From Bemisia tabaci (taxonomy: Eukaryota; Arthropoda; Insecta; Hemiptera; Aleyrodidae), in the NCBI RefSeq assembly GCF_918797505.1, contig NC_092800.1, positions 6,944,001 to 7,008,000 on the forward strand: DNA of 64,000 nt, written 5' to 3'. The number at the start of each line of letters is the position of its first letter. Within the stretch, counting starts at the first letter, position 1. The notes beneath the pieces were generated by a model. The model had not been told where the DNA came from. It was given only the letters and a program-made list of their open reading frames with translations, and did no database searches. A program made the translations under genes and the position numbers. Below are positions 52,454 to 64,000 of this stretch, in pieces.

Positions 52454-54442
52454 AATTACGATGAGAGTGAGTTAAGCGGAAGCCGCGATCACACGTCACA
52501 GAGGACAGTAACCGAAACGTACCGAATTACGGTAACGAATCGGGAACAATATGACCTGCGTCAAGGAGGATAACTTAGCAGAAGTGAGCCGGACCTACTG
52601 GCTATGGAAAAGCTCTAGCTTAATTTCAGTTTCAAGGAAATTAGGGACAAACAACGCAGAACAAATCTCATATGTGTATTCGGGCTCTGCAAACTGTTTT
52701 ATGGAATAATCCATTTGGTATTGCGCCATAATTGAGACTTCTTTTGGAAGGTTCAGTGGCAATGTGGTGAGACGATTTCTTCTTGCTTTTTCCTGTTTTT
52801 TAAAATATTTTTAGATGAATGTTTGACGGGGTCAAAGCCCGAGTGACTTACTTGCAATGCAACTCGTGTTTTACATCGAATGAAAACACGTGTTTTTTTT
52901 CAACTATCTAGTCAACAAAAATCATAAAATCTCGAAAAATTTGCAATGCCACAGAAATACACGGACCATGAAAAGCAATCCCCTTTATGCATCTCTTCTT
53001 CTAGACTATAAGTTCCAAGGCCGTTCTATCAGGCCGATTTTCATGATTTTTACGGCTATCAACAGGCAGTTATCTTTAGATGAGCCCGCTATATTCAGAT
53101 TTTGAAAGTATGACCCAGGTTTTTTATATTACGTGGTAAAGTTGCGGGTTCCCCAATTCAAACAATGTAAATTTTTATTTTTTGTCATAATTGGTTTGAG
53201 CGTTCTACTAAGCCGCTTCCCATGATTTTTCCGGTATGGGTCGATGATAGTCCCTAGATGAGTCCGCTGTAAATCAAATTTTGGAAAAAGGACCCAGGTT
53301 TTTTTTTTAATAACAGTAGCCCAGAGAGCTTAGGAAGAGGAGGAAATTTGAAATTTCCGTCAATGAAAAATGGTGGGAATTTCAAATTTAGCGAAAATTG
53401 AGCTAAGCGGGACATGTTGAATCATGGTCTGTTAGTATTGTAAGTTAATTGAAGGTATGCTCCTTTGCTACAGACTATCAGAAAGCGAAAGCTCTTCGTT
53501 CCGTTTCGTTTCAGTCTTGGCGTGAAGTTCGAAATAAATGCCGATTTTATCATTCGATTCTTATTGGTCCAATCGCTCCCGGCCAGAGGGAGATTGGACA
53601 AATTAGAGTCGGGTACGAAAATCCTCTCATTTTTTTTGGTCGTTCCTTCTTCGACGCAGGCCTAAGAGAGCACGAAGTGCCCTCTTATGTCATGTAATGT
53701 AAAGTAAAAATGATATGGTTTAAGGTTTTATCAAAGAGGTAATAAACGTATCATTTCATTGACTGACACTGGTGATGATGCTAGTATATTCAAAAAAAGT
53801 AGACATGAAGGCAGATTTTAATAACTTTTAAAAAAATCGTGTGCGGGAATAAAGCGAGAAATGTTCCAAGAAAATAGTATCTCAATTAATTTCAATGGCA
53901 ATAACAAATTAATTGATGCTCTAATTTTTTTTTTTTTTTAAAAAAAAACTAGTTGAAATGGAAATTGTTAAGCTATGCTATGTCAAATCTCTTTTGCATA
54001 AATGCGTCCAGAGAAACCCTCCGAACCAAATCTCCGGCACCGTCCTTATTATAGCACAGGGTCTCCCCACACACACATAGAGTATCCCTTACAAGGGTCG
54101 GCTCCTCAGTTATAGCAGACGGTAAAAGCCTGCCTGAGGATCAGTATAAGATTTTCCCACCGCATATTAACCAGTGTATCTCTATTGCCTTTTTAAATCT
54201 GATTTCCTTTTAATTGCTGCACGAGCATAATGAGTCGTCTCATTTTCTGTAGCGTAAGGGATGACCGCGTATCTTTCTCTCTCTCGAATCATTGTGTTTC
54301 GTGCCTCGAAAGGCTGATAGTCATCTCTCGGCGCTAGGAGGCAAAGGCGGCGACCTTCAGATCCAAAAAGCAGTCAGAGGCGCCAGGCGCTGATGGCGCC
54401 CCTCGAACAATCGGGAAGTCCACGCCGGGTCAATCCTGATTC
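52454..54442. other. Stretch without recognised genes
   Basis: A plus-strand frame of about 82 codons at 53449-53697 has no recognisable motif. Two blocks (about 53030-53120 and 53200-53300) share GATTTTTNCGG and GACCCAGGTTTTTT, a diverged direct repeat. Confidence 0.45.
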
Positions 54443-54696
54443 CTGAGGTGCTAAAGAAAACCGCCGTATGAGCCATCAGATGTTGCCATATGTCCTCCGG
54501 TAAAAGTCAAATTACCGAAAAAATTGGGAATATTTTCCCCGAATTTTTCAGATAATTTTGTTCTCAATTAAATCTAAAATATCTGAAAATGTTAAGGAAA
54601 ATTATGCTAAACATTCCTTTTAAATACATGTTTTTTTTTTCGAGGAAATTTGGCAACTCTCGAATGTTCATACGGCATTTTTCCTTAGCATGGCAG
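54443..54696. repeat. MITE family D, copy 4
   Basis: GGTGCTAAAGAAAACCGCCG with TATGAGCC on the left, inverted on the right as GTTCATACGGCATTTTTCCT and TAGCATGGCAG. Confidence 0.72.
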
Positions 54697-54965
54697 GATC
54701 GGTTCTCACCCCTCTTCCCAGTCGCGCCACCCAGATAGATCGATAATCGATTTGGTTGCGGAACCAATCAATCGATTAAAGGCCCTATTTTTAAGGATAG
54801 AGACAATTAAAATAAATGTTTATCGATTCATCGTTTAATCGCCTAACTTCAGCGACGATGTCCGGGTCTCATTTAGCCAAAAATTAGTATAGAATGTTGA
54901 TATATTAGTAAATTATCTGAGGACTGATGCATTACTTCGATCTTATCTTGCCTTACGCTGGAGTT

Positions 54966-55240
54966 GCTGGCTGATTATTGAAGCTGATAGACAAAACGAT
55001 AGATGAAGAAGACATAGGGAGTATGCAGCGATCCTATCGGTTGAAATGGGTGGTTTTTATAGACTAAGCAGTAAATGATGGACTATAACTATAGGGTCTC
55101 TCGTGAGTTGCTTTTAGTTAGTCTATTACCTGCCTCCTGTGTCCATTGCAACTACCCGCTTCCACCATCAGGATCTCTCCAAATACCTTTTGTCTCCTTT
55201 GTCTATAGCTTTGTCAATCAATTTCAACAATCAACCCGCC
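54966..55240. repeat. MITE family G, copy 2
   Basis: Starts GGCTGATTATTGAAGCTGAT and ends ATTTCAACAATCAACCCGCC. Internal GCGATCCTATCGGTTGA and GTCTATAGCTTTGTC match copy 1. Confidence 0.78.
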
Positions 55241-56966
55241 GACATTCTCCGGAAAAACATTCATCTTATGCTGTATCAGCTTCTCTCGATATGTTCCTGT
55301 ATAGCCATCTAATATGCGCCTGCTTTCTCTGTCTTCGTGGTGGTTTCGGTTGATCTGTACGCTCATATTGCAGTAATTCTGGGAGATTAAGTATATCTGC
55401 AGAAAAAATTTAGTAAAATGGTTCTTTCTCTTTTAGATCGCGATTTCCGACAAAATCGATTCAGTTCGAAATTTAGGTGAAAATTATCTAAATTAGAGGG
55501 GAAATGTGAAAGATTCTAAAAATATAAGGAGGGGAAAATTGCTCTCGAATGAGCTTTTTCTCTCTGTATTGAGATTTTGAGCTTTATGCTGATTTTTGAC
55601 GCAAGTGGGCGAAACATTTCCAACTTACTGTCAAAAGTATAAGCCTGAATAGGCTCACAAACACGTGCTGAACCATGAGCATAATTATAAAGTGGTCTTA
55701 AAATTAATTTTTTTTAAAAAACCAAATAATTAATTGATCACAATACTAAAAGCTAAGAAGGATAAAATACTTTCTCATGAATTAGCCAACATTTTCAGAA
55801 TAATGCTGTGGAAAATCGGTCAACTACTTCCTCTATGAACTGACTTTGACTTACCGATGTAACAGCCGTAGCTCAGACAGACTCAGTGCACGAAGTAAAG
55901 CCTCTAATCCCGACGAGTCCTCAGTCGGAATGAAAATTTAGTCGTTATCATTTAAAAGCAATCGATAATTTCTGAAGATCGTTTACTACACTTTTTCGGA
56001 GGAGTCTAAAAAGTAGGTATATAGGTGAGAGCTTAGTGTGCTCTCAGGGTTACAATGACTGAGAAAGTTGAAAGGAGACAGAGCCAATGCGCCGATGTGC
56101 CAAACACTTGAACTTTCTTTGGTATGTTTGTGTTTTTCCTTTTAGAAATTGAACGATTTCTTTAATTTTGCACTTGAGTTCAAGAGCTCTCTTGTTTTTG
56201 AGATCGTTAAGCAACCGATAAGACAAGGAGTGAAAAACACTTTAAGATATCAGACTAAAGAGAATTAGATGTAGGTATAGTGTGTTTTTGAGTGGGAGTT
56301 TTTGCTACTTTCATAAAAATTCCTAACTGAAATTTTCAATTTTCTGAAAATTGGCACCCAAGCACCCAAGTTACACATGTGTATTCCTTATCAAACGAAG
56401 TCTGAGTGTCAAGCAAGTAAAGTGCGGATGACATTTTTTGATACTGCGCATTGAGGAAAGAGGAATTTGCAACACTTGAAGAGTGTTAAAAATAAGTTTT
56501 ATGATTAATAACGCAATGATAAAGAAAATTCGGGGGTTTTCTTAATTACTTTCCTCTTCTTTTTGACGCACTTACTTTACACTTCACTTTTCACCGTCTA
56601 CCTGTCTACTCAATGTCTCTCTCAAGGTTAAACAGCTGCTAATCTACAGAGCCTTTAACTATAATTTCAAGTACGTTGAAATCTGATCAAGTGAGGACAA
56701 AATTAAAAGTCTCAGCCAGATTGAAGGACCCCTGTAAAGTAGGGTCCACTCTTGACTCAGAAGTCACGCTTTCCTTCAAAACGTGCAACCTCAATGAAGT
56801 CAATCAGCTTGACATTTTTTAGAATCGCAATAACTAATCTAAGTTACATCATTTCGATTATCCAACCCAGAGGTATTCGTGAGGAGAGTAGGTGTGAATA
56901 ATCATGTAAAAATATCTTCCGACCTAAAGCAGATAAATTGAATCAGACGCGGGAAGAGAGGTAGAG
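55241..56966. other. AT-rich stretch without recognised features
   Basis: No frame, repeat end or splice-bounded block that I can support. Confidence 0.5.
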
Positions 56967-57108
56967 GCTGTTGGATGATGGGGACATTTCCTATATTTAT
57001 TCTGGTAGTACCCCACGCTATCCTAGGTTATACTAACCCAAATGTAGCGGTACTACCTCAGACTGAGTTGTACCACAATTAATTGGAAATACCCATATCA
57101 TCCAACAA
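56967..57108. repeat. MITE family N, copy 1
   Basis: GGCTGTTGGATGATGGGGAC on the left and ACCCATATCATCCAACAA on the right, with TGGTAGTACC near the left and GTTGTACCAC near the right. A second copy lies at 58671-58830. Confidence 0.65.
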
Positions 57109-58670
57109 ATTATTGAGATAGTACAACAATTTATGGAAACCAAGCATTTTTTTTCTGTATCGAGCCAAACTACAGTCAGCTGTCTAAAAAACTCATTATT
57201 TCTTTTAAATTACATATTTATTTATGAATTTTATTTTTCAATACACAATACAGTCAGTACCATCAGATAATATTTTTAGGTTGGTCCTGTTTTTGTCACT
57301 CAAATGATCAGGATGGGGTAAGGGTTATACGCTAGGCTTCTCTCTCCCTATGCTTGAATGTCATTGATGAGTAAAAAAATCAGCAACATTTTGTCGATTC
57401 CCTGACTCATTTCCAATGATCAGGGAGTCAAACTTGGACAAATGCTGATTCATTGGCCTGGACTATATTTACATTCAGATCCTTTCATATTTGCTAATCT
57501 GCTTATGTCTACACTGGATCGAATTCTGACTTAGTCATAGAAACAACAACTTATTGTAAGATTTAAACGTAGAATTCGTCACTTGCTTAAATAAAATGAC
57601 TCCAAACTAAAGGTTATTTTGAGTGAAAGTGAAATTAAGAAAATAATCGAATTATCACTCATTTCATGTAAGACTCGTCTCAGGGTGAAAAATGGTCTGT
57701 CAGAGTGTTTTTGTGTCCTCCACATGACTTTCCTTTGAACAAAATGGAATTCGAAAGCTCAAGCTTAAATAGGACTAAATTTATGTAAAACGCTCCAAGT
57801 CCTATTTTGGGGGGAAATGAGCTGAGAGTGGTTTTGAATTCAACAAGTCGTACATTTTCTAGCTTCCATAAAAAACTCGGAGTCTCTTGAAAATATTCAG
57901 TCGTTAAACATTGCTCTTAAAATTAAGTATCACAGAAGAATAAAACTTCAGGCCCGTTTTGCTCGGTTCAAACATAGTACGTTTCTGTTAACGTTATTCC
58001 GAATCAATATACCTATGTGTTGAGAGCTTCCATCCAATTTTTTAACTATATAAATACGTATCGCTCGAATTGAAAAAATGTCGCTCAACTCCTTGATCTC
58101 CGATATCTCTCGATTCTTCATCGATAGTTATTTTCGTTAAGAGGATTTACAAGATCGCGGTGTCCTGTCTGCCTGATACCCAACGCTCAATCATGTGGAC
58201 AACATGACGCGTGCCGAACAATAGCGAAAATCTCAAGTTGGAAAACATGTCCCAAAACTCGAGGATCTCAGGTCGGATTAAAGGCACACCGTGATAATCC
58301 ATCGGAAAATTCCTCTTTCCCAAGGCTCGTTAATGTCAAAACATGAGAGGCGAGGTGATTACTCTCTTGAAAAAACACTCAACACACAATAGAGCACTCG
58401 AAATAGTGTTAATTTTTGAAAATTTCCTTGTCGCGGAACTTTTCCCGTCTCTCGGACACGTGAAATGCGGGTTGCGATGCTTCAACATGTCCGCACTATG
58501 CGTGGACTTCAAGATGCGATTGAAATAAAAAATTCCATTTATTATGTGGTTCGGTCGATAAAAAAACCTTGGGTCCACTTTATTGTACGAAAATCTTAAC
58601 ATGTACCTCTTTTCAGACACGGAAAAAAGTGTCAGGGGTTATCCTCTAAAATTGGAGTACAACTCCAAAT
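57109..58670. other. AT-rich stretch without recognised features
   Basis: Frames of up to 94 codons on the minus strand (ending 58336) show no motif. Confidence 0.45.
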
Positions 58671-58830
58671 TGCTGGACGATATGGACCTTTCCAAATTAA
58701 TTTTGGTGGTACCTCAACTCAAGTAGGTAGTGCCGCATGATTTGGGTTAGTAATCTAATTTATTGGGGTGTTACTACAATTACTTAGGGTATTACCACAA
58801 TAAATTGAAACTGTCCATATTTTCCAGCAC
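58671..58830. repeat. MITE family N, copy 2
   Basis: TGCTGGACGATATGGACC on the left, GTCCATATTTTCCAGCAC on the right, and TGGTGGTACC and ATTACCACAATAAATTG inside. Confidence 0.68.
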
Positions 58831-59893
58831 CCTAATGCTCTTTTTTTCCGTGGAAAGGAAAAAAAAACCACAGCTAAGGCACATTAAACGCTCTTAAATG
58901 CCGCAATCTTCTGTTTTCAGCGCACTATTTTAATCAAGGTTTCGATCGCACTGCGGAAGTTAGTACATGGTGTTGGTGTATCCACTAAAAATTGTCTATC
59001 CTTTTTGAGAAGAGAAGGAAAAATTAATTCGAGCTTGATGAGACATCAAATCAAATGGCTACATCTGGATTTAATCCCTCCTATTTTTAGGTTTTTTCCC
59101 GCGTTTATACCAAATTTTTGGAATATTCCGATCTATTTCTTGCACATTTTTAAACATGCCCACTCTTTTAGTAGCCTCGTGTAATTACCTTGAACGTGAA
59201 ATTAAGCAATTTATTGAATTATGACCTAACTCATATCAAAGAAAGCTGAATCTTTCCAGTCTTTTCTACTGAATTCTATTTTTTGCGCTGCGTCTCATAA
59301 TGCTCCCAATTATCAGTTCAAGCATTAGAGTGTATCTAATTTTTTATTACTTCTGGAGAATTAATTGATAAGGGTTTTTACTTTTAATTTGAGAGCAATT
59401 GAATTCATCGAACGAGACCAGCAAACTGCTCAAAATCTCTCAGCTGATCTTTCCTGGGACCATATGTGATGCTGCCTCCTTTTTGCGTCAATTGTTTTTA
59501 CAATTCACCTGTTTGTTTACATTGTAGTTCGAACCTCTGTGATTCATGATCAAAAATGAACGGAGGGTAATTCACGCCTGCGCCTGTGCGAGTTCATTTC
59601 ATTTGCGCAAACCTTGAGTCCTATGTTGTAATGTTTGCTGTGAGCAAACTGGATGGATCGGAAGTTTTTGATCCGAATTTGATTCAATCATTCCAACAGT
59701 TCAACCGTTCCATTGAGCGGAAATATTTTTCGAATTGTATTTATTGCCAAATTCGACGCGCAAAAGATAAAAAAATATAATACATATAGTATCGAGGACG
59801 AAAAGGAGAAAAGAAATAATATGTGCATATCTCTCCTCCGCAGGGTAACGCCCTAAAATATATACATAAATATTCACGAGATGCAATGGATTA
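58831..59893. other. AT-rich stretch without recognised features
   Basis: Only short frames. Confidence 0.5.
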
Positions 59894-60149
59894 TTCTGCC
59901 CTGCCATGGAGAAACGACATATGACCCCGCAGACGTTGCCAAATCTTCAACTATAAAATATTAATTTTTGAAGAAAGTTATGCATATTTTTCCTTGCAAT
60001 TCTTAGATATTTCAGATTAAATTTCGAATGGAACTTTTCTGAGAAATTTTAAAAAAAATATTCATAATTTTTTTAGATAATTTGTCCTTTATCGAGAGAA
60101 ATATGGCAACGTCTTAAGGCTCATACGGCATTCTTTCTTAGCAGGGCAG
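59894..60149. repeat. MITE family D, copy 5
   Basis: CTGCCCTGCCATGGAGAAAC on the left and CATTCTTTCTTAGCAGGGCA on the right, with ACGTTGCCAAATCTTC inside. Confidence 0.7.
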
Positions 60150-61258
60150 TATCTTACGGTGGTTCGAGATGATTTTCACAATCCGTTTTTTTATAAATAT
60201 AAACGGCCGCGACTCAATGCAAAATAATGCTTTGTGACATTTTCGTGACTCGAAGAAAAACAAGTTTATAGTTGAAAAATTACAGTGAGCCTATTCGTCA
60301 CGAAGGCGTTTAGACTGGGGTTGTGAGACTTTTAATCGAGATCTCATGGCGTATCATTTTTTACATGTGCTATTTTAAAACTATTTATGCTCAAAATGAT
60401 CATCAATCCATGTCAATTCTCTCCACAAATGTCATTTAAAATTCTCTTGCATTGGGCATTTTTACTAGCTTTAGTAGCTTACATTCTACTCGTTTTAAGA
60501 ACAACGCGATGATAGTAATCAACTGGAGCATAATGTATTTAAAACGTTCTTTTGCTGACGTACTTCCAACCGTGGTAACTGGATTTTACCTCGATGAAAG
60601 ATACGTTCTACACTTTTGAATATGAAAGTGGTCACCATCTGAAGAACGATATGGAATGTCTGAAAGTCCTCTTCCTGGTGACTTTGAGTCAGTCTGGTGT
60701 CATGGACTGATCGGATTTAATCAGTTTCGTTAATCAGTTTTACATTAATAAGGTACCACTTTCGAGCACTCCGACTTCAAAATAATAACGTCAGACTACT
60801 ATATCGAAACGATCAGTCTGATGTGAATCTGACTCCTGAACTAAGGCTAGGCATTCTCTGCACAGACAATAATATAAACACCGTGTCCTGCGATCCATAC
60901 TCTACGAAAAGTAGCCTACGATAATGAAACTTTTCATCATTTCCTACACGAAGGAAGATAATTTTATCCTAGGGTTGCAAAATCGACCCAAGAAATCATT
61001 TTTTCTGCAGTGCATTTCTGTTAAAAATGTTGCTGATTTTGGAGTGTAATTAGAAGAAAATTCAGTGAAATTTTCTGTCATATATGCTCAACAATCTCTC
61101 GGTAAAAATGAAATTTGCAAGGGAAATTTTGCAACGTTAACGTAGAGTTTAAGATGGTGTACAGTGTTCTGTGCTGTCGAGGAATCCGAGTGTCGTCGCT
61201 TCATCTATACTTTGGATGCAGACATTTTTTTCAAAGGACTATCTCAAAGATATCAAGA

Positions 61259-61693
61259 ATGGAGATGTTGCATGTGTGAGGGATTTGCGATTTGACCATT
61301 GATTCTGATGTAAAAGTTCGCGAAAAACACGATGGTGCCACTGGTTTTCTCTGAAATCATCTCCCAAGCTCAAAAAAAGCTCTCAAGCTGAGGCCAAAAT
61401 GGAGGGGATATCCCATCCTACCCTGAGAGTCCACGTCTACATCAAGCCAACTCTCCATGCAAAGATAGGTAGCAAATACATTGACAGGGCTGCCGTGTTT
61501 TCAGTTTTAAAGTCCCCAAATAAAGTGGCAATCCTGCTAATGTATTTGCTCCCTATCTTTGCATTGAGAGCAGTTTGATTTGATCTAGAGGTGGACTCTC
61601 AGGGTAAGGTGGGTTATCCCCTCCATTTTGGCCTCACTTTGAGAGCTTTGTTTGAGCTTGGGAGATGATTTCAGAGAAAACCAGTGGCACAAG
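61259..61693. repeat. Long hairpin element family E, copy 3 (right end lost)
   Basis: The left arm is complete (GGAGATGTTGCATGTGTGAG). The right arm stops after AACCAGTGGCAC, about 75 bases short of the expected end. Confidence 0.82.
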
Positions 61694-62145
61694 ACAAATT
61701 TTTGATTTAATCGAACGAGATATCAAAGATATGATGTTGCGATCAGATTGAGGTTAATTAGTTAAATTTTGATGATCTTAACGATTTTTTAGCCAAAAAT
61801 CGTAACCAAATTTCAAAATATTCCTATTTATCGGTTGAAAAATGTTTCTTGAATAGGGCCTTTCGACTTGAAGCTTGCATGTGACATTCCTCCCGTGTCA
61901 AAACTTTGAAGTATCAAAAATAGCTGTTTCCAGGTTTTCCCCATGGGCGCCGTGTATTCCTGCAACCACATGTTTTATAACCTCGAAACCAATAACCATG
62001 TATTGGCTACACGGAGAAAACAACTTAACGCTGATCCCCAAAATTGAAGACAACGACTAGCGCGACAGCGCTGAGCCCTACAGCTTTAGGGGCCTGCCAT
62101 ACAAGCTGGAGGGCTCGCTATTTTTCCTGTAGCGTTCGGGCTCAG

Positions 62146-62376
62146 CACTGGAAAAAAAAAACACATTGGATCTAGAGTCCAGACTCTTAAAAACATCGAC
62201 AGGAAAAAGTACTCTTGATTCAATCAGATTTAAGCCTAAATCAAGAACCAAGCCTCTTAATTTGAGCGGATTTCCTTTTGATTTAAGCTTAAATCTGATT
62301 GAATCAAGAGTATTTTTTCTTGTCAATGTTTTCAAGAGTCTGGACTCTAGATCCAATGTGCGTTTTTTTTCCAGTG
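62146..62376. repeat. MITE family C, copy 7
   Basis: Complete ends CACTGGAAAAAAAAAACAC and GCGTTTTTTTTCCAGTG, with internal GATTCAATCAGATTTAAGCC inverted. Confidence 0.88.
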
Positions 62377-62445
62377 AGTACTAAGTTGTTTTTTTCGCCT
62401 ATCCAAGAAATGGAAAATCGCGTATCGAGAAAATCCAACACCAAC

Positions 62446-62795
62446 TCACCAAAATCATAGGAACTCCTCTTTGGGCGGAACAAGGGAGGAATCCTCGAAC
62501 GTAAACAAAGCACAGAGAACACTGGGAAAAATCGGGCGGCCGGCACGAGCTCTCGATTTAAATGGCACTTGTGGGGGCTTAGTCCTCAAAATACCCCTTC
62601 ATAACCTAGCCGCGATGGCGTGAACTTGGAGTGACGACACTCCTCTCGAGATTGCACCGAATTCGGGATCCGAACTGAGAGACTGGCTGCGCGGGTGACG
62701 CACGGGCGCGACTGAAAACCCGAGCGGGACGGGACACCGCGTAGCGGGAGAGCGGCCGCGCGCGGTGACAGGAATAACGTTCACCTTTCGGCCCA
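62446..62795 (-). promoter_or_regulatory. GC-rich island with donor: candidate promoter / first exon
   Basis: A GC- and CpG-rich block (about 62560-62790) in AT-rich DNA. On the minus strand it is followed by CCTATGATTTTG|GTGAGT, a strong donor (first intron base 62446 by my reading). It could be an untranslated first exon of a gene to the left, possibly the transporter. No TATA box or coding continuation is seen. Confidence 0.25.
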
Positions 62796-62804
62796 GGTAT
62801 ACTC

Positions 62805-63120
62805 CATAGAGAAAAAAAAGGAGGTGTTTGCATTTCGAGCATCTGGAATTTTCATAGAGTATCTATAGCTTTGATGACGTCATTGGGTACAGCGACGTTT
62901 TTATCCTGTCGATTTTCTTGGAAATTGTAATTAAGGGAAAAAGTCATTCTATAAAAAGTGCTTGAAATTATATAAAGAGTTGATTTAAGTAAAAAACATC
63001 GGACATTATGGTCCGTTTTTACAGCGTCAACATAACCCTCAACGATCGTCTTGTTTAACATGATGACGTAGGTGGGGTACAAATCCTCAAGATGCAAACA
63101 CCTCCTTTTTTTTCTCTATG
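62805..63120. mobile_element. Mutator-like MITE with 9-bp target duplication
   Basis: Ends CATAGAGAAAAAAAAGGAGG plus TGTTTGCAT, and its complement on the right. It is flanked on both sides by GGTATACTC (62796-62804 and 63121-63129), a perfect 9-bp duplication. A 9-11-bp duplication with long TIRs is typical of Mutator-like elements. 316 bp, non-coding. Confidence 0.85.
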
Positions 63121-63129
63121 GGTATACTC

Positions 63130-63587
63130 CCGTCCTAAGGAACAACGCCGTATGAGCCTTTAGACGGTGCCAAGTTTCCGCAGATAAACACCGAAATTAC
63201 TGGGAAAGTGGATTTTTTCTCCGACATTCTCAGACAGTTTTTTTTGCGCAATTTAATCTAAAAATCTGAAAATTTCAAGGAAAAATGTGCATGAAACACA
63301 AAAAAAAAACTCCGGTCGTGGAGCCGTACTTACGAGCTATATAGACATACCGTTCGCGTTCTGGGCTCAGAGGCCGAAAGTTCCGGGCGTAGCATCCGGA
63401 GTAATCGAAGCTACGGCTTCAGCACCCGGGAGTTTCGTTCACCGAGCGCTGAATGGACGGTACGTTCTATACACCCGTACTTTTTTTTTTTTCAGTGAAG
63501 TCGTCCAAAATATACATATTTTATCGAGGGAAATTTGGCATCTCTCGAATGTTCACACTGCGTTCTTCCTTAGCACGCGGCAGTAAA
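63130..63587. repeat. MITE family D, copy 6, expanded by a nested insertion
   Basis: The left end is CCGTCCTAAGGAACAACGCC and the right end GCGTTCTTCCTTAGCACGCG. The interior is about 200 bases longer than other copies. The extra DNA (about 63297-63497) is GC-rich and bounded by CACAAAAAAAAAACTCC and a poly(T) followed by CAGTG, so it looks like a separate insertion. Confidence 0.65.
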
Positions 63588-64000
63588 AGAAGTATGGTTT
63601 GGTGCGGAGCGTGCCAGCTGTGAGGTGCAAAAAGTCACTCCTCCCTGGACATCATGCTGAACGAAGATTTGTGATACAACTATTCAACTCCTGAGCCGCA
63701 CAAATTGTATCCATCGAGTTGAAGGCGAACTTGATTTCTAATTCTAGTCTCCAGTTATTCAAGCATGACTGCGAGAGCGGAGTTTAATTCTAATTTTGTA
63801 ACTTGCAACGTTGATGGAAACGCTTGTAGGTTAAAAAAAACCGCGTTAAAAAGTCGTGGGTGAATAGGCCCTCAGACGGAAAGACTGCAGGACGGCAGAT
63901 TTGCATTGACGCCATTAGAAATGTGCCTTTTTCAACCCAACTCATCGATACTGGAAAAAGTATGGTGAAATAATTCTAATTTAGACATTAGGACTGTGGA
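63588..64000. other. Right edge, nothing recognised
   Basis: No frame, repeat end or splice-bounded block that I can support. Confidence 0.5.

Overview
This window is insect-type nuclear DNA, not bacterial. It has GT-AG introns, AATAAA poly(A) signals, AT-rich intergenic DNA and a very high density of small terminal-inverted-repeat (TIR) transposons. A hemipteran such as a whitefly fits the look of the repeats, but that is inference; no marker gene fixes the species. Bases 493-992 are an unsequenced gap.

All three supported genes are on the minus strand. (1) At 1-2548 there are three coding blocks of a protein I do not recognise, interrupted by the gap and running off the left edge. (2) At 8594-14734 three exons encode a complete 198-residue coiled-coil protein, with a poly(A) signal at 8340-8345 and a possible 5' UTR exon near 16848. 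(3) At 21725-34605 eleven exons join without a frame break into a 625-residue solute carrier 5 (SLC5) sodium symporter, with a poly(A) signal at 21526-21531. A further exon at 42438-42569 splices in frame and would add a 45-residue N-terminus resembling a signal peptide. Introns make up most of this gene and are full of transposons.

The rest is mostly mobile DNA. At least a dozen non-autonomous families recur: an hAT-like family (CAGTGGCG ends, eight copies, 8-bp duplications), a family with CACTGGAAAAAA ends (seven copies), one with GCCGTGCTAAGG ends (six), long near-perfect hairpins of about 500 bp (three), a ~940-bp element with CCCTGGTAAAAATTGG ends (two inverted copies), and others. The most informative structures are a 1,008-bp mariner foldback with TA duplications (5007-6014), a TIR element made of CATATGAGT subrepeats with a LINE fragment nested in it (33527-34243), a MITE inside an older element (17844-18275), and a Mutator-like MITE with a perfect 9-bp duplication (62805-63120). 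From about 43 kb to the right end I found no confident protein-coding exon.
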